From Candidatus Staskawiczbacteria bacterium (GTDB taxonomy: Bacteria; Patescibacteriota; Minisyncoccia; Minisyncoccales; Staskawiczbacteraceae), in NCBI GenBank assembly GCA_026395275.1, contig JAPLZA010000092.1, positions 9,406 to 15,627 of the forward strand: a DNA stretch of 6,222 nucleotides. Reading direction: 5' to 3'. The notes below the pieces were generated by a model. The model searched no databases and was not told the DNA's origin. It saw only the letters and a program-made list of their open reading frames with translations. Each line of letters opens with the position of its first letter. Position 1 is the stretch's first letter. Below, one piece after another: positions 1-6,206 of this stretch. Position numbers and translations under genes: made by a program.

Positions 1-218
1 CACAAATCTTCTAAAATATCGTAATATTTCAAACCCGCATAATACCTTTTTCCTGGGTAACCTTCAGCATATTTGTCTGTTAAAAGAGAACCCAAAGCTT
101 CCCTAACTGCTGGAGAAGAATGATTTTCCGAGGGAATCATCTCCAACGAGGTTTTTTGCCTTTCTGTTTCTAAATCAATTAATTTTGCTATTTGCGGATC
201 TTGTTTCTTTAGTTTCAT
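1..218 (-). CDS. glyA: Serine hydroxymethyltransferase, N-terminal 72 codons, cut by the window edge
   Basis: Pyridoxal-phosphate enzyme interconverting serine + tetrahydrofolate with glycine + methylene-tetrahydrofolate, the main one-carbon source. Only residues 1-72 and two bases of the next codon are present; the gene continues beyond base 1. The translation begins MKLKKQDPQIAKLIDLE and then shows the family hallmarks MIPSEN (27-32) and TDKYAEGYPGKRYYAG (47-62). Alignment with the E. coli enzyme puts S30, Y50, E52 and Y60 at its S35, Y55, E57 and Y65, active-site residues. MIPSEN replaces the commoner LIASEN, a variant I associate with Patescibacteria and some archaea. The PLP lysine lies outside the window. 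The ATG (216-218) is one base after the tsaC TAA with only a weak purine-rich stretch before it. Being at the edge, it is partial by sampling and shows no sign of being a pseudogene. Confidence 0.95.
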   Translation of the reverse strand, partial: MKLKKQDPQIAKLIDLETERQKTSLEMIPSENHSSPAVREALGSLLTDKYAEGYPGKRYYAGLKYYDILEDL

Positions 219-219
219 T

Positions 220-798
220 TTAATTTCTTATTATTTTTTTATTCTTACTTGTTAAATCTATTATGGTTGATGGCTCGCTTTTTGGCAAATTTCCTGCGTC
301 AATAATAATGTCAGGCTGCCGCTCTTTAGCTTCAAATTGCTTTAAAACTTCATTTATTTCTGTAATTGCCGAATCACCAGAAATATTGGCAGAAGTCTGA
401 GCTAATGGTTTCCCAAATGTCTCTAATATTAAGTTCAAAAATTTATAATTAGGAATTCTTACGCCTACCGTATTTTCTTTCCGTACTAAGGCTGACAGTC
501 CCTTTTTTGCTTTTAAAACTACTGTCACTTTTCCCGGCCAATTCTTTTTTAAAAATTCTTCTTGTTTTTCATTTACTTCAGCAATCTTTTTAGCGCCAGA
601 TATGCTTTCTACAAAGGCTAAAAGTGGTTTTGATTTATCCCTATTTTTTACCGAAAATATTTTCTCTACAGCTTTTTCATTTCCGGCATCACAAATTAAC
701 CCATAAACAGTATCTGTGGGGCAGACTAAAACTGCTCCATTTTTCAGGGCAGTAATTATCTCTTTTATATTATTTTTATTTTCCTTTATTATTTTCAT
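220..798 (-). CDS. tsaC: Threonylcarbamoyl-AMP synthase (TsaC/YrdC family)
   Basis: Makes threonylcarbamoyl-AMP from L-threonine, bicarbonate and ATP, the first step of t6A37 modification of ANN-decoding tRNAs; the product is then used by the TsaD-containing complex. The 192 residues match stand-alone TsaC/YrdC (E. coli protein about 190) and not the longer Sua5, which has an extra C-terminal domain. Motifs: PTDTVYGL (27-34), KNRDKSKPL (51-59) of the KR-x-S-K type, WPGKVTVVL (87-95), VGVRIPN (111-117), TSANISG (135-141) and a conserved end SEPSTIIDLT (174-183). The ATG at 798 lies 23 bp inside the nucleotidyltransferase gene in another frame; no Shine-Dalgarno is visible, so coupling is likely. 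Its TAA is one base from the glyA ATG. tsaC/ywlC near glyA is also known in other bacteria such as Bacillus. tsaD, tsaB and tsaE are not in the window. Confidence 0.95.
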   Translation of the reverse strand: MKIIKENKNNIKEIITALKNGAVLVCPTDTVYGLICDAGNEKAVEKIFSVKNRDKSKPLLAFVESISGAKKIAEVNEKQEEFLKKNWPGKVTVVLKAKKGLSALVRKENTVGVRIPNYKFLNLILETFGKPLAQTSANISGDSAITEINEVLKQFEAKERQPDIIIDAGNLPKSEPSTIIDLTSKNKKIIRN

Positions 799-1519
799 TT
801 AAAAATTTAGAAACTTTTTCTATGTCTTCGGGGCTGCCAAAGTCATACCAACAATCTTTTAATTCTTTTATTTTTACTTTCCTGTCTTTAGCTAAAAGAG
901 AAACTGCATCAGTGATTTCATATTCTCCCCTTAATGATTTTTCTATCATGGGTATTTTTTCAAAAACTTTTGAGGTAAACTTATAAAGTCCCGCATTAAC
1001 TAAATTGCCTACAAATTCTTTCGGTTTCTCTACAATTTTTTCCAATAATCCATCTGAGTTTTCAACTAAAACCCCGTACTTTTCTGGACGCTCTTGTTTT
1101 ACTCCTGCAACATAGCAAAATTCATCATCTACGTTCATTGCCTTTAAATCTTCAACAGAAAAAAGATTGTCTCCATATATGTATAAAAACTGATCTTTTA
1201 CTTTGTTGTTTAAGCACATTAAAGGACAAGCTGTGCCATATTTTCCTTTTAAATTTGGACAGTCAGACTGATTTACAATTTCAATTTTAATTTTTCCTTT
1301 ATTTGGCGCGGTATAATCTTTTTTAAAATTATCCATGGCCTCTTGCATGTATCCGGTCACTAAAATTATATCCTTGTATCCTGCTAAAAAAAGGCTGTCA
1401 AAAAGGTATGACAAAAAAGGCCTGCCATTAACCGAAATTAAATGCTTGGGTTTGTCTTTAGATAAATTTAGCATGCGAGTCCCCTGACCCGCGGCAGCTA
1501 TAACAACTTTTTTAATCAT
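776..1519 (-). CDS. Sugar-1-phosphate nucleotidyltransferase (GlmU/RfbA-like nucleotidyltransferase domain)
   Basis: Predicted cytoplasmic enzyme transferring a nucleotidyl group from an NTP to a sugar-1-phosphate, giving an NDP-sugar for envelope or glycan synthesis. The 247 residues form one nucleotidyltransferase fold: the NTP-binding signature AAAGQGTRM (8-16), KPKHL (23-27), NGRPFL (31-36), metal-binding YGDN (115-118), EKYGVL (146-151), EKP (164-166), NAGLY (175-179), GEYEITDAV (198-206) and WYDFGSPED (224-232). No left-handed beta-helix acetyltransferase domain follows, so it is not full-length GlmU. The sugar and nucleotide cannot be told from the sequence; dTTP-glucose, UTP, CTP and GTP-mannose type relatives all share these motifs. 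The ATG at 1519 overlaps the iorB stop (ATGATTAA); the AGGG one base upstream is too close to be a normal Shine-Dalgarno. The 3' end overlaps tsaC by 23 bp. No sugar-pathway gene is adjacent. Confidence 0.9.
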   Translation of the reverse strand: MIKKVVIAAAGQGTRMLNLSKDKPKHLISVNGRPFLSYLFDSLFLAGYKDIILVTGYMQEAMDNFKKDYTAPNKGKIKIEIVNQSDCPNLKGKYGTACPLMCLNNKVKDQFLYIYGDNLFSVEDLKAMNVDDEFCYVAGVKQERPEKYGVLVENSDGLLEKIVEKPKEFVGNLVNAGLYKFTSKVFEKIPMIEKSLRGEYEITDAVSLLAKDRKVKIKELKDCWYDFGSPEDIEKVSKFLNENNKGK

Positions 1520-2078
1520 GCCCTAATTTGAACGCGCTTATGTTTAAATCTATATATTTCTGCGGAATAATATTTTTTATAGCCCTGAATACAGATTCTT
1601 TTTTAAGAGGTATCAAATTTTTACCAACGGCATAGCCTAGCATATACATTGTGCAGACAACTTCGTTATCTAATTTATTTTTGCATGTTTCTGACGCTGG
1701 TATAAATTGAAAATCTTTTTTTGTGTTGTTAAGCTGTTTTATTATTTCTTCTTTAGAAAGAGAACCTATAAACGGCAAAAAGTATTCGTTAATTAAAATT
1801 TTTGTTTGTTTACCGGCTTTAGGAGACTCGCGCAATGCTTCAAGCCCTTCCATGGCAAGAATTAAATCCGCGGTGCCATTAGATACCATAGGAGAATTAA
1901 CTTTTTCTCCAAACCTCACATGAGCCTCAACGCTTCCGCCTCTTTGAGAAAGTCCATGAAGTTCAGAAGACTTTACATCATATTCTTCAACAAAAGCAGA
2001 TTCATTTATAACAGAAAGTAAAGTTATTAATCCTTGTCCTCCAACTCCTGTAATTATTATATTAAAATTTTTAGGCAT
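1512..2078 (-). CDS. iorB: Indolepyruvate:ferredoxin oxidoreductase beta subunit (gamma-type domain)
   Basis: Partner subunit of IorA, 188 aa, within the usual size (about 190-200) of this 2-oxoacid oxidoreductase gamma-type domain. Diagnostic motifs are the glycine-rich GVGGQG (11-16) after a hydrophobic beta strand, and SELHGLSQRGGSV (38-50), the hallmark of the family; EAHVRFG follows directly. The C-terminal half (LINEYFLPF, VVCTMYMLGYAVGKN) also fits. It contains no ferredoxin motif, so it does not supply the clusters missing from IorA. The start ATG at 2078 lies inside the last codons of iorA (overlap ATGCCTAA), and no good Shine-Dalgarno precedes it, so translation is probably coupled to iorA. 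The end overlaps the next gene by another 8 bp. The pair in this order is a standard iorAB arrangement, which supports a real complex. Confidence 0.94.
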   Translation of the reverse strand: MPKNFNIIITGVGGQGLITLLSVINESAFVEEYDVKSSELHGLSQRGGSVEAHVRFGEKVNSPMVSNGTADLILAMEGLEALRESPKAGKQTKILINEYFLPFIGSLSKEEIIKQLNNTKKDFQFIPASETCKNKLDNEVVCTMYMLGYAVGKNLIPLKKESVFRAIKNIIPQKYIDLNISAFKLGHD

Positions 2079-3702
2079 TTTTTTGTCTTTTAGCTAGTAA
2101 TGCACATATTCTTTTGCAAACTATTAATGAAACTTCATCTTTTTCCAAAAATTCTTTTACCGTAGCCTCTAGGTCTTTCATATCTATTGGGTCTAAAACT
2201 TTTATATTTTTTACTCCGCAAGCCTTAGCAATTTCTTCTATTCTTAACTCTTGAGTGTCTTCACCCATTGATGTTTTTCCCATTCCGGGATTATTTTGGT
2301 GACCGGTCATAGCGGTAATTCTGTTGTCTAAAACAATTAATAACGGATTGGATTTATTGTAAACCGTATTTATTAATGCCGGAATTCCTGCATGGAAAAA
2401 TGTTCCGTCTCCCATTATGGAAATAACTTTTTGATCTGAAACTTTTTTAATTCCATGAGAAATTCCCAAGCTTGCCCCCATGGAAAAAAGCGTGTCTTGC
2501 ATGTTGTGCGGAGCTAGGCCCGCAATCATGTTGCACCCAATATCTCCTGCAAAAATAGCTTCCGGTGCTATTCTTTTTAAAACAGGAAAAACATACCAGT
2601 AAGGGCATCCTTCGCAAAGTCTTGCTGTTCTTCTTGGTAAATCTAATTGTTTTACTTTGAATTCAGCAAACTTCTTACCGGTCACTTTAGACAGGGCGGT
2701 GCAGATTTTATCAGTGCTCAATTCTCCTATTTCCGGTAAAACGTTTTTGCCGAAGACTTCCAGCTTAGGATTAACTCCTTTGGCCAATATATTTATTTCT
2801 TTTTCTATATATCCGTCCAACTCTTCGACAACTAAAACCTTTTTTAACCCTTTTATAAAAGTTTTTATTTTCTTTTCTGGCAAAGGATAAAAAAATCCCA
2901 GCTTTAAAATAGGCAAATCTAAGCCCAAAGTTTCTATTGCTTCTAACGCGTGCAAATAAGAAACTCCGGACGCAATAATGCCGACTTTATTCTTGCTTGT
3001 GCCCCGAGGGGTATTACCTGTAATATTATTCACTTCTGATTTTTCTGCAAATTGTTTAATTTTTCCAATCTTCTCTAAAAGCTCTTTTTTCATCTCCATA
3101 ACTCTTGGAGGCATTGTGGTAAACTGGTGCGGATTTTTAACAAAGTTGCCCTTAACTTGAGCATTTTTTACTTCCTCAAACTCCACGGGCATTTTTTGAT
3201 GATTAACCCTCGTGTTTGTGTGCAATATAACAGGAATATTAAATTTTTCTGAAATTTCAAAGCCAAGTTTTGTAAAATCATAACATTCTTGAGGATCTGA
3301 GGGCTCTAACATTGGAATATGGCTTAAATCTGCGTATCCTTTAGAATTTTGCTCTGTTTGCGCCGAACTCCAACAAGAAGGATCATCAGCAACAACAATT
3401 ACCATACCAGCTTTAACGCCGGTGTAAGCTAAAGGCAATAAAGAATCTGCGCAAACATTAATTCCAAAACTTTTCATGTTAACTAAAGACCTAACTCCAG
3501 AAAAACTGGCTCCTATTGCAGCTTCTAATGCAACTTTTTCATTTGTTGACCATTCTGAATAAGCATTGTTTTCTTTTGCTATTTTTGCAAATCCATCTCC
3601 AATTTCAGCTGAAGGACATCCCGGATATCCGGAAACAAAAGAAACTCCGGAAGCCAAAGCTCCTTTAATTATTGCTTCATTGCCTAATAATATTTTCTTC
3701 AT
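2071..3702 (-). CDS. iorA: Indolepyruvate:ferredoxin oxidoreductase alpha subunit, lacking the C-terminal ferredoxin domain
   Basis: Catalytic subunit of a thiamine-diphosphate 2-oxoacid oxidoreductase that converts aryl pyruvates (from Trp, Phe, Tyr) to aryl-acyl-CoA, CO2 and reduced ferredoxin. The N-terminal pyrimidine-binding half carries SGYPGCPSAEIGD (24-36), WSTNEKVALEAA (51-62) and LAYTGVKAGM (91-100). A central domain follows (about 240-340), then the ThDP half with CEGCP (363-367), DIGC (387-390), the ThDP/Mg motif GDGTFFHAG (431-439) to LDN (458-460), and ITAMTGHQ. At 543 aa it is about 80-100 residues shorter than typical IorA: it stops just after ICALL, where two [4Fe-4S] ferredoxin motifs normally follow. 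C363, C366, C390 and C533 match the proximal-cluster cysteines of 2-oxoacid oxidoreductases (inference). The ATG abuts the leuS stop; the end overlaps iorB by 8 bp. Family assignment is firm; true substrate is unproven. Confidence 0.94.
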   Translation of the reverse strand: MKKILLGNEAIIKGALASGVSFVSGYPGCPSAEIGDGFAKIAKENNAYSEWSTNEKVALEAAIGASFSGVRSLVNMKSFGINVCADSLLPLAYTGVKAGMVIVVADDPSCWSSAQTEQNSKGYADLSHIPMLEPSDPQECYDFTKLGFEISEKFNIPVILHTNTRVNHQKMPVEFEEVKNAQVKGNFVKNPHQFTTMPPRVMEMKKELLEKIGKIKQFAEKSEVNNITGNTPRGTSKNKVGIIASGVSYLHALEAIETLGLDLPILKLGFFYPLPEKKIKTFIKGLKKVLVVEELDGYIEKEINILAKGVNPKLEVFGKNVLPEIGELSTDKICTALSKVTGKKFAEFKVKQLDLPRRTARLCEGCPYWYVFPVLKRIAPEAIFAGDIGCNMIAGLAPHNMQDTLFSMGASLGISHGIKKVSDQKVISIMGDGTFFHAGIPALINTVYNKSNPLLIVLDNRITAMTGHQNNPGMGKTSMGEDTQELRIEEIAKACGVKNIKVLDPIDMKDLEATVKEFLEKDEVSLIVCKRICALLAKRQKNA

Positions 3703-6165
3703 TTAAATAACAATATTAATTAATTTATTCGGGACAAAAACTATTTTTTTAACTTCGCTAGCACCAATCAAAGCTTTAATTTTTTCACTTTTCAAAACTA
3801 ACTTTTCTGCAGCCTTTTGTTCAATTCCTGATTTTGCTTCTATTTTATCTCTCACCTTGCCATTTATTTGCACAATTAAAAGTATATTTTTTTCTTCAAT
3901 TAATTTTTCGTCGTACTTTGGCCATTTTTGTTCACAACACATTCCCTTCAACTCTAAACCAACCCAAAGTTCTTCTGCTAAATGCGGAGCAAACGGAGAT
4001 AAAATTCTCAAAAAGTCAGGCAAATCTTTTTTGTCTAACCCTTGTACCGACACCTGCCATGCGTTCACAAATTCCATCATAGAACTTACTGCTGTATTAA
4101 ATTTTAACAAATCAATATCTTCTGAAACTTTTTTAATTGCTTTATGTAACAAACTTTTTAAGGGAACCTTATCCGCCGAAGCCTTGGCGAAGGCGGACTC
4201 TTTGTTATTTTCAACAGGCTTTGTAGCTAAATTATAAATCTTTTCTATAAATCTTCTGCACCCCACAACTCCTTTCGTATCCCAAGGAATCATTTGCTCA
4301 AATGGCCCCATAAACATTTCGTAAAGACGCAAGGTATCAGCTCCATATTCTTTTACAACAACATCGGGGTTTATAACATTACCCTTAGATTTTGACATTT
4401 TAATTCCGCCTTCGCCCAATACCATTCCATGAGAGGTCCTCTTTTTATAAGGTTCACTTCCAACCAATGCAGGAACCGCTTTTATATCCCACAAAAACTT
4501 AAAAATAAATCTTGAATACAATAAGTGCAAAGTTGTATGCTCCATTCCACCGTTGTACCAATCAACCGGCATCCAATATTTTAATAAAGCCTCGTCAGCT
4601 AATTTCTTATTATTTTTTGTATCTATATACCTTAAAAAATACCAATTAGAGCCTGCCCAGTTTGGCATTGTGTCTGTTTCTCTTTTTGCATCACCGCCAC
4701 ATTCCGGACATTTAACTTCAACAAATTTTTTAATCAAAGAAAGCGGAGATTCTCCTGTGTCTGTTGGTTTATATTTTTTTACATTTGGTAACTTCACGGG
4801 CAAATCTTTCTCTGCAACCGGTTGCCACCCGCATTTTTTGCAATGAATCATTGGAATTGGCTCGCCCCAATAATGCTGACGCGAAAAAACCCAATCTCTT
4901 AATTTATAGTTTACCTTTGGCTGAGCTGAACCTTTTGCCGTAAGCCATGCTGTTATTTTTTGCCTGGCATCGGCAGACTTTAGCCCATCAAATTGCATAG
5001 AATTATACAAAGTTCCTTCTTCTTCGAAACACTCCTCTAAATTCTTTACTTTTTGGGTTAATAATTCGTCTTCAGGCCTTATTGAAGTGCGCAAAGGTAT
5101 TCCATACTTTTTGGCCATTTTAAAATCCCTTTTATCGTGCGCATCGGCAAAAACAGCTCCGGTTCCATAGTGCCCCAAAACAAAGTCGGCAGTCCAAACA
5201 GGCATTTCTTCGTTTGTTGCCGGGTTTCTCACCAAAATTCCTTTCAACTGAACTCCTGTTATATCTTTATCTTGATTTGTTCTGTCCATATCGGAAATAT
5301 TCTTCACACCTTCCCTATATTTTAAAACCTCTGTAATGTTTTCAATTTTAGCCTTATGCTTATCTATAAAATTATGCTCGGGAGACAAAATCAAAAATGT
5401 TCCGGAAAAAATTGTATCTATTCTTGTTGTAAAAACATCAATAAACTCTTCAGCTCCTTCAACCGAAAATTTAACTAAAGCTCCGTGCGATTCTCCTATC
5501 CAATCTTTCTGCTGAATTTTAATTTTTTCTAAATAATCTACTGAGTCTAAATCTTTAATCAACCTGTCGGCATAATTGGTAATCTTTATCATCCACTGCT
5601 CCTTTTCTTTTTTCTCAACCTTAGTCCCACACCTCTCACATTTTCCATCAATAACTTCTTCGTTTGCTAAACCAATTTTATCTTGCGGGCACCAATTTAT
5701 TGCTATTTTTGTTTTGTAAGCTAGATTATTTTTAAATAATTGAATAAAAATCCACTGCGTCCATTTATAATACTTTGGATCTGTTGTATCAATTTCGCGC
5801 GACCAATCAAAAGACAAACCTAAATTTTTCATTTGACTTCTGAAATTGTCTGTATTCTTTTTTGTTACAACCGACGGATGGACTCCTTTCTTTATGGCGT
5901 AATTTTCTGTGGGCAAACCAAAAGCATCCCAACCCATTGGGAATAAGACATTGAATCCCTGCATCCTTCTTTTCCTTGCAATAGCGTCTAATGCAATATA
6001 CGGCCTGCAATGACCCACATGCAATCCATCTCCTGAAGGATAAGGGAATTCATCCAAAAGATAAAATTTCTTCTTCTTAGAGCCATTTTTAGCCTTAAAA
6101 ACGCTAGAATTATACCATTTCTCCTGCCATTTTGGCTCAATTTTTTTAGGGTTGTATTTTGCCAT
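3703..6165 (-). CDS. leuS: Leucyl-tRNA synthetase, complete, class I, with editing domain
   Basis: Cytoplasmic enzyme charging tRNA-Leu with leucine using ATP. Its 820 residues fit the bacterial family (about 800-870). Visible parts in order: class I HIGH-type motif HVGH (49-52) after FPYPSGDG; zinc-type cysteines C159, C176, C179; CP1 editing domain with the threonine-rich TTRIDT (246-251) and GTGAVFADAHDKRD (334-347; D344 is the likely conserved editing aspartate); a second cysteine cluster C442, C445, C486, C489; KMSKS (589-593); then the anticodon-binding helices and the C-terminal domain with QINGKVRD. TTRIDT and ADAHD differ from the common TTRPDT and VPAHD. Residues 656-666 come from a GC-rich palindromic insert lying in the linker between anticodon-domain helices. 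The ATG at 6165 begins MAKYNPKKIEPKWQ, a normal family N-terminus; no Shine-Dalgarno precedes it. First gene of the block; its TAA directly abuts the iorA ATG. Identity is very secure. Confidence 0.98.
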   Translation of the reverse strand: MAKYNPKKIEPKWQEKWYNSSVFKAKNGSKKKKFYLLDEFPYPSGDGLHVGHCRPYIALDAIARKRRMQGFNVLFPMGWDAFGLPTENYAIKKGVHPSVVTKKNTDNFRSQMKNLGLSFDWSREIDTTDPKYYKWTQWIFIQLFKNNLAYKTKIAINWCPQDKIGLANEEVIDGKCERCGTKVEKKEKEQWMIKITNYADRLIKDLDSVDYLEKIKIQQKDWIGESHGALVKFSVEGAEEFIDVFTTRIDTIFSGTFLILSPEHNFIDKHKAKIENITEVLKYREGVKNISDMDRTNQDKDITGVQLKGILVRNPATNEEMPVWTADFVLGHYGTGAVFADAHDKRDFKMAKKYGIPLRTSIRPEDELLTQKVKNLEECFEEEGTLYNSMQFDGLKSADARQKITAWLTAKGSAQPKVNYKLRDWVFSRQHYWGEPIPMIHCKKCGWQPVAEKDLPVKLPNVKKYKPTDTGESPLSLIKKFVEVKCPECGGDAKRETDTMPNWAGSNWYFLRYIDTKNNKKLADEALLKYWMPVDWYNGGMEHTTLHLLYSRFIFKFLWDIKAVPALVGSEPYKKRTSHGMVLGEGGIKMSKSKGNVINPDVVVKEYGADTLRLYEMFMGPFEQMIPWDTKGVVGCRRFIEKIYNLATKPVENNKESAFAKASADKVPLKSLLHKAIKKVSEDIDLLKFNTAVSSMMEFVNAWQVSVQGLDKKDLPDFLRILSPFAPHLAEELWVGLELKGMCCEQKWPKYDEKLIEEKNILLIVQINGKVRDKIEAKSGIEQKAAEKLVLKSEKIKALIGASEVKKIVFVPNKLINIVI
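4172..4197. repeat. GC-rich interrupted palindrome inserted in frame in leuS (SAFAKASADK-type)
   Basis: A 26-base interrupted palindrome. Outer arms TCCGCC (4172-4177) and GGCGGA (4192-4197) are perfect reverse complements, inner arms GCC (4181-4183) and GGC (4186-4188) also pair, and the two GAA triplets between them do not; 18 of the 24 arm positions pair around a central TT. An alternative hairpin has 5-bp arms GCCTT/AAGGC (4181-4185, 4190-4194). Bases 4171-4200 are 20/30 G+C, about twice the surroundings, and no frame on either strand contains a stop codon. In the leuS frame it encodes SAFAKASAD (657-665), in a linker where LeuRS length varies. I recall this peptide as a recurrent protein insert in Patescibacteria, resembling Rickettsia palindromic elements in behaviour; copy number here cannot be tested from one window. 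Confidence 0.75.
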
Positions 6166-6177
6166 GATTTATCATAT

Positions 6178-6206
6178 ATAATACCAAAATTTACAACTTG
6201 GGTAAA
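6178..6206 (-). promoter_or_regulatory. Candidate sigma70-type promoter with extended -10 upstream of leuS
   Basis: Read on the minus strand, a -10 element TATTAT (6178-6183, 5 of 6 to consensus) is preceded by TGG (6184-6186), making an extended -10. A -35-like TTTACC (6201-6206, 4 of 6) sits 17 bases upstream. The start of transcription would be expected near 6171, giving a leader of only about 5 bases before the leuS ATG, so the mRNA may be nearly leaderless. A TTGTCA further upstream fits only a poorer -10 (TAAATT, 16-base spacing). AT-rich sequence produces such matches by chance, and the upstream gene lies outside the window, so this is tentative. Confidence 0.4.

Noticed and set aside
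1723..3160. Small plus-strand open frames opposite iorA and iorB
   Set aside because: They are antisense shadows of conserved coding regions, with no plausible ribosome-binding site or protein motif.
3703..3760. Possible terminator between leuS and iorA
   Set aside because: The region is T/A-rich but has no GC-rich stem, and the leuS stop directly touches the iorA start.
4160..4170. Short inverted repeat AAGG-GAA-CCTT next to the leuS palindrome
   Set aside because: Four-base arms are expected by chance, and the segment encodes ordinary LeuRS residues. I considered it as part of the insert but cannot support that.
3857..4237. Plus-strand open frame of 126 codons inside leuS
   Set aside because: It is antisense to a well-supported leuS. 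The encoded peptide shows no recognisable motif, and the frame stays open partly because the palindromic insert has no stops in any frame.
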